A stretch of DNA of 59,227 nucleotides from Mesorhizobium sp. (GTDB taxonomy: Bacteria > Pseudomonadota > Alphaproteobacteria > Rhizobiales > Rhizobiaceae): NCBI GenBank assembly GCA_004020365.1, contig SAQR01000044.1, positions 1-59,227 of the forward strand. Reading direction: 5' to 3'. Below are positions 26,410 through 34,124 of this stretch, in pieces (the stretch's first letter is position 1; every line of letters begins with the position of its first letter). Below the pieces are notes generated by a model, which saw nothing but the letters and a program-made list of their open reading frames with translations, did not search any database and was not told the DNA's origin. The position numbers and the translations under genes were made by a program.

Positions 26410-27234
26410 ATGCCGACATCCAACAACCCGCCATTTCCTGCGGCCCTGCGCCTTTTTTCTGTGGTGGTCATCATCGTCCTGATCGTCGGCGCCGGCCTGT
26501 TTTTCGCGCCTGTACTGGTCAAGCCGCGCTGGCCTTGGGCCGTCACGCCGTTCAATGCCCGCTTCCTCGGCGGCTTCTACACCGCCGAAATGGTCGTGAT
26601 GGCGGCGCTGCTGGTCTGGAATCGCTGGTCACCCGGCCGGCTCGTGCTGGTCATGGCCTTCATCTTCACCGCCATCGTGTCGGTGGCTTCGTTCATCAAT
26701 CTCGGCTATTTCAACTTCGAGCGCAAAGCGCCCTGGCTCTGGTTTTTGGTCTATCTCGCTTCGGTCGCGGTATCCGGGCTGTTCCTGTGGCGGGCCAGGG
26801 CCCGTCCTTCTGCAAAAGGCGTGACCTTAAACCCCGTATGGCGCGGCTACATGCCGGTGGAATCGGTGATCCTTGGGCTCTATGGCGTCGGCCTGTTGCT
26901 GTTTCCGCTGACATTCGGCAGCATCTGGCCATGGCCGATCGATGCCTTCCACGCTCAGGTCTACAGCGCCATCTTCCTCGCCGGTGCGGGCGGTATATAT
27001 CTCGTCTGGAGAAGCGCGCCGCGCGAGGAACTGCTGGTGCTCGGCTTGGCGCAGTTTCTGGTTGGCCTGCTTGCCATCCTTGGCCTCATTATCACCGACG
27101 CTGCGGTGCACCGGATCGACTGGACAGCGACCAGGACGTTGTGCTGGCTCGCCCTTTTCGGCTGGATCGGCATCAGCGGCGTCTTCAAACTCTACGCCGC
27201 CTCTCGGTATTTGAGCTCGCAATCGGCATCATAG
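26410..27234 (+). CDS. Integral membrane protein of unknown function
   Basis: ATG 26410 gives 274 residues; ATG 26395 is also open. At least seven hydrophobic segments are visible, for example FSVVVIIVLIVGAGLFFAPV, FLGGFYTAEMVVMAALLVW, LVLVMAFIFTAIVSVASF, LWFLVYLASVAVSGLFLW and FLVGLLAILGLIITDAAV. Loops are short and there is no recognised domain or catalytic motif. It is divergent from the zinc-ribbon cyclase gene with about 190 bases between starts, so promoters may be shared or coordinated. It could be a small-molecule carrier or a sensor, with no evidence to choose. Confidence 0.75.
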   Translation: MPTSNNPPFPAALRLFSVVVIIVLIVGAGLFFAPVLVKPRWPWAVTPFNARFLGGFYTAEMVVMAALLVWNRWSPGRLVLVMAFIFTAIVSVASFINLGYFNFERKAPWLWFLVYLASVAVSGLFLWRARARPSAKGVTLNPVWRGYMPVESVILGLYGVGLLLFPLTFGSIWPWPIDAFHAQVYSAIFLAGAGGIYLVWRSAPREELLVLGLAQFLVGLLAILGLIITDAAVHRIDWTATRTLCWLALFGWIGISGVFKLYAASRYLSSQSAS

Positions 27235-27307
27235 GTTGCAGAGACGGCTGGATTTTCAGGTGACGTCCGGTACATCGTGCCGGCCGATTGCCTTCGCCGG
27301 GAAAGCC

Positions 27308-27832
27308 ATGACCAGAACGACCTCGCCATCCTCCGAGAAAATCCAACCGAAGCTCCGGTCCGTCCGGCTAAGCGATGCCGAGGCGCTTTGCGCTATCTTC
27401 AACATGCCGGGCTTCCGCTGGGGCACGCTCAGAATGCCCTTCGAGATGGTGGAGCAGGTGGAGCGGCGCATCGCCAAGTCCGGCCAGGAAACCACCTGGA
27501 TCGTAGCCGAGTTGGACGGCAAGGTCGTCGGCCATGGCAGCCTGGTCGTGCAGGGTTCGCCGCGCCGTTCGCATATCGGCGAGATCAATATCGGCCTTGA
27601 CGATGCCTTTGTCGGCAAGGGTATCGGCTCTGCCATACTTGGCGCGCTGCTTGACGTGGCCGATAACTGGCGCGCCCTGAAGCGGGTCGAATTGACCGTC
27701 TATGCCGACAACGAACCGGCCATCCGTCTCTACACAAGGCACGGCTTCAAGATCGAAGGCCGGCATGAAAAGGCCGGTTTTACCGACGGCCAGTACCATG
27801 ACCTCCTGAGCATGGCCCGGCTGCGGTTCTGA
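27308..27832 (+). CDS. GNAT family N-acetyltransferase
   Basis: ATG 27308 gives 174 residues. The fold is clear: RSVRLSDAEALCAIF at the start (beta-1/alpha-1), WIVAELDGKVVGHGSLVV in the centre and the acetyl-CoA pyrophosphate-binding motif as VGKGIGSAILGALLD (Q/R-x-x-G-x-G/A replaced by VGKGIG). LTVYADNEPAIRLYTRHGFKIEGRH follows, which is the RimI/PhnO-like C-terminal pattern (only part quoted as a contiguous motif is NEPAIRLYTRHGF). The enzyme transfers acetyl groups to an amine on a protein or small molecule. It lies alone in its transcription unit after the membrane protein gene and the substrate is unknown. Confidence 0.88.
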   Translation: MTRTTSPSSEKIQPKLRSVRLSDAEALCAIFNMPGFRWGTLRMPFEMVEQVERRIAKSGQETTWIVAELDGKVVGHGSLVVQGSPRRSHIGEINIGLDDAFVGKGIGSAILGALLDVADNWRALKRVELTVYADNEPAIRLYTRHGFKIEGRHEKAGFTDGQYHDLLSMARLRF

Positions 27833-28030
27833 GATCCGCTGTTTGGCCTGTTTAGCCAGTCTAATAATTCGTGCCGAGTCGGCGAACAAGGCAATTGCTC
27901 ATGGAGAACTCCGTTGGATACGGTCAATTTCGCTCCCACCATTTTGATCAGAGTTGACAGTCTGGGCCGGTCGCATCCAGCAAGTCTGGTCTCCCTTGGC
28001 GTTTGCACGGCAAGCGGCTAGACGGGACCA

Positions 28031-29416
28031 ATGACCGCCGACTTTGACCCATCCCCTGCGCCTCCGGGGGAAATTCTGGCAGTGCTGTCGCTGCTCTGCC
28101 CGGAAGTCGTGCGCGACATCGAGCAGAACTGGAATGCACCGGTTTCCGATTACGCCCGCCATCTGTGGCGGCCGGTGGCAAGGCCTGCATCGGGCCCGGC
28201 GATCGCTGCCCGCTCGATCCTGCGCGAAGTCCTGCATCAGCGCCTTGGTGTGATCATGCAGCCTGAACAGATCGGCAAGGTCCTCGACGAGTTCGAGTGC
28301 AGACCGGTTATTCAGTCCGGCCTGCACTGCCTGCTTCTGATGGATCGGATCACCTTCGATGCCCTCCTGCTTGCCTGGCTCGGCGCGGTCGAAAACGGGC
28401 TGTCGGCCTTCTTCGGCTTCATGGGAACGACGATGACCATGGAGACAATTGGCCGGGAGGGGCCGGGATGGCTCGATGTCGGTGACGACAAGGTCAACCT
28501 GTTTGGCATGGGGCGCCACAAACTGTGCCGCAAAAGCGCCTGCGTGGCCGGTCCCGTCACCCTCAACAAGCGCGCGCTCGAAGCGGTGGGCGACGAAACG
28601 GATGCCAGCCGCTGGCTGGGCACACTGCTTGCCAGCCAGGACAAGGTGTTTGGAACCGCCGCCGATGCGCTGACAGCCCTCAACGAGGATCTGGTCGCCG
28701 ATTGGGATCGTTCCGGCATGGCCCAGCCAGTTTTCATCGATGATCGGCTCGCCGCGGCTGCCTTGGCGCGGCATCTAGAACATGGCGGCAGCCTTGTTTC
28801 CAGGCTGCTCTTTGAGCCCACAAGGCGCCAGCGTCTCGAACGTGCCTTGCAAGCAGCCGCATCGGGCCCATTTGGCAGGTTCCTGCCCAATGCCACGGAC
28901 TATTTCTGGGGCATCCGAGAGGAGCGCGTACGCAAGCTCGTTCTCGAGAACGAGCACTTGATCGAGCCTGGCCGGCCGCATGGTCTTTCCATACCGTTCG
29001 AGCGGCCGCATCTCAGGCAGGCGCTGCTGGACGGCGTGCTGCTGCCGAACTTGTTCCTGATGTTCCTCGTCCTTGCCATATTGCCGCGCGTGCGGGTCGT
29101 GGGCGGCCTGAGACAGATTGGTTATGTGGCGCTTTTCCACTCGATCCTGCTGGCTGCGCTGGATGAAAACGCGCCGGAAGAGCGCGATCTGGCTGCGGAG
29201 CTGCAGGTTCGGGAAAATGCCTGGGGCATGCGGGTCATCGACGAAAAGATCTCGGTCCGCGAGCAGCTTGCCGGCCTGCCGGAAGGGGCGCTCTTCCCGG
29301 CCCTGCTCCGGCAATACCGTTTGCGGACGTTGGCCGAGGCGACCGACGACCTGAAGCTGGTTCGCGAAAACGCCCGATGGCGCAAGATCGGCCGGGCAGA
29401 GATCAAGGCGAGCTGA
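28031..29416 (+). CDS. Unrecognised 461-residue protein
   Basis: The gene has a clear ATG at 28031, G/C-ending codons and no interruption, so it is real. I do not recognise the family. The protein is mostly helical. A hydrophobic central region (SGLHCLLLMDRITFDALLLAW at about 95-115, given here as a region) is followed by FGMGRHKLCRKSACVAGPV at about 157-175, the most distinctive segment, with basic and cysteine residues. A second hydrophobic stretch (LLPNLFLMFLVLAILPRV) lies near residue 340, and the C-terminal 100 residues are charged. It may be a soluble enzyme with buried helices or be membrane-associated. It converges on the trifunctional protein gene across a 143-base gap. Confidence 0.72.
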   Translation: MTADFDPSPAPPGEILAVLSLLCPEVVRDIEQNWNAPVSDYARHLWRPVARPASGPAIAARSILREVLHQRLGVIMQPEQIGKVLDEFECRPVIQSGLHCLLLMDRITFDALLLAWLGAVENGLSAFFGFMGTTMTMETIGREGPGWLDVGDDKVNLFGMGRHKLCRKSACVAGPVTLNKRALEAVGDETDASRWLGTLLASQDKVFGTAADALTALNEDLVADWDRSGMAQPVFIDDRLAAAALARHLEHGGSLVSRLLFEPTRRQRLERALQAAASGPFGRFLPNATDYFWGIREERVRKLVLENEHLIEPGRPHGLSIPFERPHLRQALLDGVLLPNLFLMFLVLAILPRVRVVGGLRQIGYVALFHSILLAALDENAPEERDLAAELQVRENAWGMRVIDEKISVREQLAGLPEGALFPALLRQYRLRTLAEATDDLKLVRENARWRKIGRAEIKAS

Positions 29417-29488
29417 GCCTTACTTCAGGTTGATTTTCTGGTACGCAACCGCAAGCGACGGCGATCTATCGGTGAGCCTCTGGCGTCT

Positions 29489-29548
29489 GTCAGCGGTGTC
29501 CCAAGTCGCCCAATAGACTTGCGAACGAGGTAAGGGCGGGACACTGAC
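29489..29548. repeat. Inverted repeat in the gap between two convergent genes
   Basis: GTCAG plus TGTCCC at 29489-29502 (three-base bulge) pairs with GGGACACTGAC at 29538-29548 around a 35-base loop. It could be a two-way terminator or the remains of insertion-sequence ends. The arms are too long to be random in most contexts, but no target duplication or transposase is seen. Confidence 0.4.
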
Positions 29549-29559
29549 AAGTTCACCGT

Positions 29560-32532
29560 TCATTCGAGCACGGCCTCGACCTTGGCAACAAAGTCATCGA
29601 GCGAGCGATCCCCGCGAATCTCGATGCGCGGAAGGTCGATGGGATCGCCATCGAGGTCCGCCGGCCCGTGTCTGCCACCGAAGCCGATCCGATAGCCGCA
29701 CTCCTTGGCCAGCCGGCCAAGCCGGCGGTCGGTGACAGAAAAAGGTGCCGCGAACGCCGTGATTGGCCGACCGGTCCACCGTTCGATGAACATACGAGAG
29801 CGCAGCAACTCGGCGGCCAAGTCAGAGCTCGACAGACCATCGATCGCGCGATGCGTCGCCAGATGGCTTCCGAAGAACGCACCTTCGGCGGCGAGGCGTC
29901 GCACCGTCCCGGCGTCCATAAGCGGCGTCGGCGGACCGCTGTCGGCGTCCCACTGTGCACTTTCACCCACCAGGTCCGTCACCAGGAACACTTCCGCGGT
30001 CAGATCGTTCGCGCGCAAGGTCGGCCAGGCATGGTCGGCAAAGTTCTGGAAGCCGTCATCGAAGGTGATGAGCACTGGGCGGCCAGCGAAAGGTTGACGG
30101 TTGGCGATGAACCATTCCAGCTGCTCGGACATGATCGCGTGAAAGCCATTGGCGCGCAGCCATGCCATCTGGCTGTGGAATGCGGCGGGCGTGAGCCGAA
30201 AACGCGCGAGCGCAGCCGGACCTTCATCGGAGACGCTGTGATACATGAGGACAGGGAGACGCTGGCGCCGCTCGCTACGCGCAACGTCGCGGCGCAAGGC
30301 CCGCGCCCCGCCCCAGACGATTTTTCGCGCGACTCCGATTTCGAGGGGCGCGCGAATTGGCATTTGATCAATCATCGGTTCCGTCGCCACGTCGTCCGGT
30401 GATAGGCGGCGGAAGCGGTCTATGCGATAGAGCTCGGTCTGGATCGATTGATCGAGGACGAGGCTTTCGGTCCCTGCCAGCGTCTCTGAGATCGCTTGTG
30501 CACCGAAGGTGTTCCAGTCGAAGCCGGTCCTTTCAACATTGTCACGTAACGCGAATGCGTGTGCGTTGATGAAACTGCCGCCAGGCGCCAATGCCTCAAC
30601 GATTTTTTTGGCGATGCGCCGCAACTCGGCGAGATCATCCAGATAGTAGAGCACTTCCGAACAGACGATCAGGTCCATCTCACCAGGCAGCGTGTCCGCG
30701 CAGAAATCCAGTACGCCGAACTCAACATTCGGCTGATCGCTGCATCGCGCGCGCGCTCGCCCGATGGCTACGGAGGAGATGTCGGTTGCGGTCAAATGGC
30801 CCACTCGCGGCGCCAGCCGGCGCGTGAAGTGCCCCTCCGCGCAGGCCAGCTCAAGCGCCCGTCCGATCGGACCGGCAGGCAGAACTTCGAGCTGCCGCTC
30901 ATATTTTTCCTGCTCATAGGACGAAGCGTAGTTCCAAGGGCCCTCGGTGGCGAAACGGCGATTCCAGAACGACGTGCGATCATTGTCATGCCCATCCGCG
31001 GCCGATGCACGGCGCGGCGCTGCAAGCGGCTCTGTAGCTTCGGCGCTCGACCGAACTAGCCTCCGCGCTTCCGCGGCCAATCGCGCGAGTTTGCCGAAAT
31101 GGCTGTCCCGATCGGATCGGCGTCCCGCGATGGACAACAATGCCTCGGCTGCAGATATGTTTGACTTGTCGGCGCTGGCGCCCTGTTGCGCGGCATGTAC
31201 AGGCGGTCGCCTCGCAAGCCGCGCGGCACTGTGTATCAGCCGCTCAGGGGCCACGAAATCCCGGGTCAATTCAATCCAGTGGCGCCTTGTCACTTTCCCG
31301 AGTACGCCGAACTGCACGACAGCCTCGATCTGGCCATCCATCATCAGATGGGCGTAAATTTGATCGATTCCTTCCGGAAGTTCGATCGAGGTCGGATTTC
31401 GAATATCGACGCGAATTCCAAGCGTCCGCGCCAGCCTGCGCGGCGCGGCAAGATCATCGAAGTCGAGAAGCATTTGCTCAAGGTGATACTGGACGCGGCG
31501 ACCCGCGACGGGATCGTCCCAGACCTTGCCGAGTTCGGTGATCAGCTCGGTAAGGGAGCCGCCGAACCTGTCCCACCTGGCAGCCAATTGCGCTGGCACC
31601 GACAGGCTTCCTACCATAAGGCCATCGAAGGCCACTTTGGCGATCTCACGCGCCCACTTACGTCCTGCCGGGAGCGCGCGCAGGGTCTGCGGGCTGATCG
31701 AGCGGCGGCCGCAGCCGCAATCCGACGCGGCGTTCCTCAACGCGAACCACGCGAGCGCTTCGGAAGCGGTGCGGCCGTTCGCCTCGATCGCTCCATTGGC
31801 GTGGGCCGATGCTGGCTGTTTGACCCTGGGATCAGGAGAAAAGCCGCGGGCGATCACGATTTCCGCATCGGCCAGCATCAGTGTCGAATCTCGGGTGAGC
31901 GAGTTGGGGCTGATCCGATAGAAAGCGAGCGGCTCGTCGACCATCACCCAACGTTTGCCTAGACGTGCCAGGCGCTGCCACAGATCCCAGTCCTCGCAGG
32001 TGCGCAGCGAAACATCGAAGCCGCCCAACTCGACAATTGTCTTGCGGTCGACGAGCAGCGCGTGAGTGCGGATGGGGCACCGGCGCGCGAATGTTTCGAA
32101 GGGCTGGGTCGCAACCTCCGTCGGGATGCTCGACGGGGTGAGTTCGCCATCGGGCATCACGCGCCGGGAACCGCAACAGGCGGCGACCGCATCGGGCGCG
32201 GCTTCAAGTGCGGCCAGCATTTTCGCAAGGAAGGCGGCGTCCACCCAATCGTCCGCATCCAGGAACATGATCCAGCGTCCGCGCGCTGCCGAAATCCCGC
32301 TGTTGCGCGCGCCGGCGGCACTATACGCAGAAGAGCTCAACGTCCGAAACCGGGCATCGTGCTCTACATAACCGGCGATGATCGCGGCGGTGGCGTCCGT
32401 GGAGGCGTCGTCGACGACGATCGCCTCCCAATCCACTAATTCCTGAACGAGAAGGCAATCGAGTGCGCGTGCCAGCGTTGCCACCGCGTTGTGCGCAGGA
32501 ACCACGATTGAAACCAAGGGATTATGCGGCAC
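29560..32532 (-). CDS. Trifunctional glycosyltransferase / SAM methyltransferase / polysaccharide deacetylase
   Basis: GTG 32532 starts a 990-residue fusion. Residues 1-220 form a family 2 glycosyltransferase (VSIVVPAHNAV, then FLDADDW at about 90-96 as the DXD metal site). Residues 220-510 are a connecting region without a recognised domain. Residues 525-690 form a methyltransferase: SFWNRRFATEGPWNY, ALELACAEGHFTRRL (motif I) and DLIVCSEVLYYLDDL (motif IV region), a NodS-like pattern. Residues 755-990 form a NodB-like deacetylase: LPVLMYHSVSDEG, VLITFDDGFQNFAD (catalytic/metal aspartates, about 818) and GSHLATHRAI (metal histidines, about 883). The three activities match NodC, NodS and NodB in kind, fused in one chain. 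The enzyme could build, deacetylate and N-methylate an amino-sugar glycan, but sequence alone does not show nodulation factor synthesis. Confidence 0.9.
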   Translation of the reverse strand: MPHNPLVSIVVPAHNAVATLARALDCLLVQELVDWEAIVVDDASTDATAAIIAGYVEHDARFRTLSSSAYSAAGARNSGISAARGRWIMFLDADDWVDAAFLAKMLAALEAAPDAVAACCGSRRVMPDGELTPSSIPTEVATQPFETFARRCPIRTHALLVDRKTIVELGGFDVSLRTCEDWDLWQRLARLGKRWVMVDEPLAFYRISPNSLTRDSTLMLADAEIVIARGFSPDPRVKQPASAHANGAIEANGRTASEALAWFALRNAASDCGCGRRSISPQTLRALPAGRKWAREIAKVAFDGLMVGSLSVPAQLAARWDRFGGSLTELITELGKVWDDPVAGRRVQYHLEQMLLDFDDLAAPRRLARTLGIRVDIRNPTSIELPEGIDQIYAHLMMDGQIEAVVQFGVLGKVTRRHWIELTRDFVAPERLIHSAARLARRPPVHAAQQGASADKSNISAAEALLSIAGRRSDRDSHFGKLARLAAEARRLVRSSAEATEPLAAPRRASAADGHDNDRTSFWNRRFATEGPWNYASSYEQEKYERQLEVLPAGPIGRALELACAEGHFTRRLAPRVGHLTATDISSVAIGRARARCSDQPNVEFGVLDFCADTLPGEMDLIVCSEVLYYLDDLAELRRIAKKIVEALAPGGSFINAHAFALRDNVERTGFDWNTFGAQAISETLAGTESLVLDQSIQTELYRIDRFRRLSPDDVATEPMIDQMPIRAPLEIGVARKIVWGGARALRRDVARSERRQRLPVLMYHSVSDEGPAALARFRLTPAAFHSQMAWLRANGFHAIMSEQLEWFIANRQPFAGRPVLITFDDGFQNFADHAWPTLRANDLTAEVFLVTDLVGESAQWDADSGPPTPLMDAGTVRRLAAEGAFFGSHLATHRAIDGLSSSDLAAELLRSRMFIERWTGRPITAFAAPFSVTDRRLGRLAKECGYRIGFGGRHGPADLDGDPIDLPRIEIRGDRSLDDFVAKVEAVLE

Positions 32533-33451
32533 GCCGTCTTACCCGCGTCTGGTTCGAAGGTAGAACAAGAGCGCCGAAACATAAACGGCGATTTCCTGCC
32601 AAAGGAAACGGTCCTCAGCGACACTGCGTCCAACCAGTCTCCTGCGAGCTCTTCCGAGCCGCCGCGACGCCGCCATTTGGCCGCAGAGCGAGCTTGCTCC
32701 TGTCGTGCTACCGATGTTGGAAGCTTGGCGCAGCATTCGCATCCGTGCCGCCGAGCTTGGGCGCCAGCTGTCGCAGATGCCCGTCAGAGCCAAGCATGCC
32801 GCATATTCATGTCGATCCCCGGAGTCGGCGCCATGACCACAAGCTGCGGTCCGTGGCACCGTGTGAGTGCAATCGCTACGGCAACCTGACGTCTTTTGCA
32901 ATCGGGGCGCAATAAATGCAAGCCCACTGAAGCGTTGGTGTGAATGACTGCAGTGATTGGGACTATTGCTCCCCTGCTATCGACCGAAACGCCTCGATCC
33001 GAGGTGCATTCTCGAACAGCCATTCTCCGTGCGAAAGAAGACGTTCCTTCTACCGTTGGGCCCCGAATCGGATGCTGATCGTCGCAGTATTTAGCCGGGC
33101 GCGAGACAGTATGTGCACCGCCAGACCGGTTAATTTAGATATTTCTAATGAATATGCGCTACTTAATTGCGCTCCAGTAGCTATATAGCCTGACATTGTA
33201 TTACTCATTTCTATGGTAGATTGCGTCCAATGGTCGATTAGATTAGCCGGTTATGGCTGCTATGACAAAGAGATGCGAGAGCGACGCAAATCGGAACTCG
33301 TTCATGTTCTGCTAGTCCAAGAGATGTAAAGGGACGCACGATTTGGCTTAGGTCAAGAAGATTCCGGCTTGCGAGCCGGGTATTTTGCTGACATGCTTGG
33401 GCGTTTTTTGGGTTTGCACTGTGGCAGGTGTTCAAATGAAGGGGCATAGGA
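32533..33451. other. 919-base gap, partly AT-rich, without a supported gene
   Basis: Frames here (for example 32539-32901 on the minus strand and 32940-33188 on the plus strand) lack protein-like composition and start signals. From about 33090 to 33250 the DNA is clearly AT-rich compared with its surroundings. A perfect hairpin is present at 33364-33379. The region should contain the promoter of the trifunctional gene at its left and that of the GTPase operon at its right, and the left boundary of any transferred segment. Confidence 0.5.
33364..33379 (+). promoter_or_regulatory. Perfect hairpin in the leader of the GTPase/OmpA operon
   Basis: CCGGCT (33364-33369), loop TGCG, then AGCCGG (33374-33379), followed by GTATTTTG. 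It lies 72 bases before the first start codon. It could be a weak terminator or attenuator, an operator, or a transcript-stabilising stem. The sequence does not decide between these. Confidence 0.4.
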
Positions 33452-34117
33452 ATGGCTAAGGAATCTTCGAATACCGCTTCTTCAGCAAGTAAAGCGGACG
33501 AAAAACTGATAAGCAATGCAGATGGAAACGGGCTGGGTTTCATGGGGGTCCAGGCTCGCGAGAGCGGGGTCCCCGGCGACGCTGTAGGTGTCGACAAGAT
33601 ACGTGATCTGCTGTTCGGCAACCAGATGCAGGACTATGACCGCCGTTTTTCCAAGCTTGAAGAACGGTTTTTGCAGCGCTTCAAGGATGTCGAATCCGAG
33701 GCCAAGCGCAATCTTGAAATGTACGAGTCAAATGCAAAGAAGCAGGTCGAATCGCTCGCGGCGCAATTGCGGAACGAAAAAGATGCACGAGCCGAGGCCG
33801 ACAAGGAGATTGACCGGAATCTTCGCGAGCAAAATCAGGCGCTCGAAAAGCAGGTGCGCGCGTTGTCGGATCAATTGAGCGAGCTCGAGCGCGATGTCGC
33901 GGACCGGATCAATCGAAGCGATCAATTGCTGCGTGAGGAAATCAAGCAAAAGAATGAAAGCATTCAGATGCTGATTGAGAAAATGTTTTCCGATCTCAGC
34001 AACGTCAAGACCGACCGAAATCTTTTGGCTGGCCTGTTTGTCGAGGTTGCAAAATGCCTAAATCAGGATCCCGTCGGCAACAAAAGCAACTCGGAACGTA
34101 GTTGGAAAGTGAGTTGA
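33452..34117 (+). CDS. Coiled-coil protein, first gene of the GTPase/OmpA operon
   Basis: This 221-residue soluble protein begins MAKESSNTASS and has a disordered N-terminal 45 residues. KIRDLLFGNQMQDYDRRF is a conserved-looking entry motif at about 49-66. A long, highly charged coiled coil runs from about 60 to 185 with regular heptads rich in Glu, Lys, Arg and Gln. The C-terminal end DRNLLAGLFVEVAKCLNQ (188-205) resembles a segment at the N-terminus of the next protein (residues 22-39). The gene ends seven bases before the OmpA-domain gene, so expression is coupled. It is probably a structural adaptor for the cytoplasmic part of the OmpA-domain protein or for the GTPase. No enzyme motif is present. 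Confidence 0.75.
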   Translation: MAKESSNTASSASKADEKLISNADGNGLGFMGVQARESGVPGDAVGVDKIRDLLFGNQMQDYDRRFSKLEERFLQRFKDVESEAKRNLEMYESNAKKQVESLAAQLRNEKDARAEADKEIDRNLREQNQALEKQVRALSDQLSELERDVADRINRSDQLLREEIKQKNESIQMLIEKMFSDLSNVKTDRNLLAGLFVEVAKCLNQDPVGNKSNSERSWKVS

Positions 34118-34124
34118 TCGGAAC

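Noticed and set aside
32539-32901. 120-codon minus-strand frame upstream of the trifunctional gene
   Set aside because: No ribosome-binding site, irregular composition and no recognisable motif; the adjacent gene does not need it for its start.
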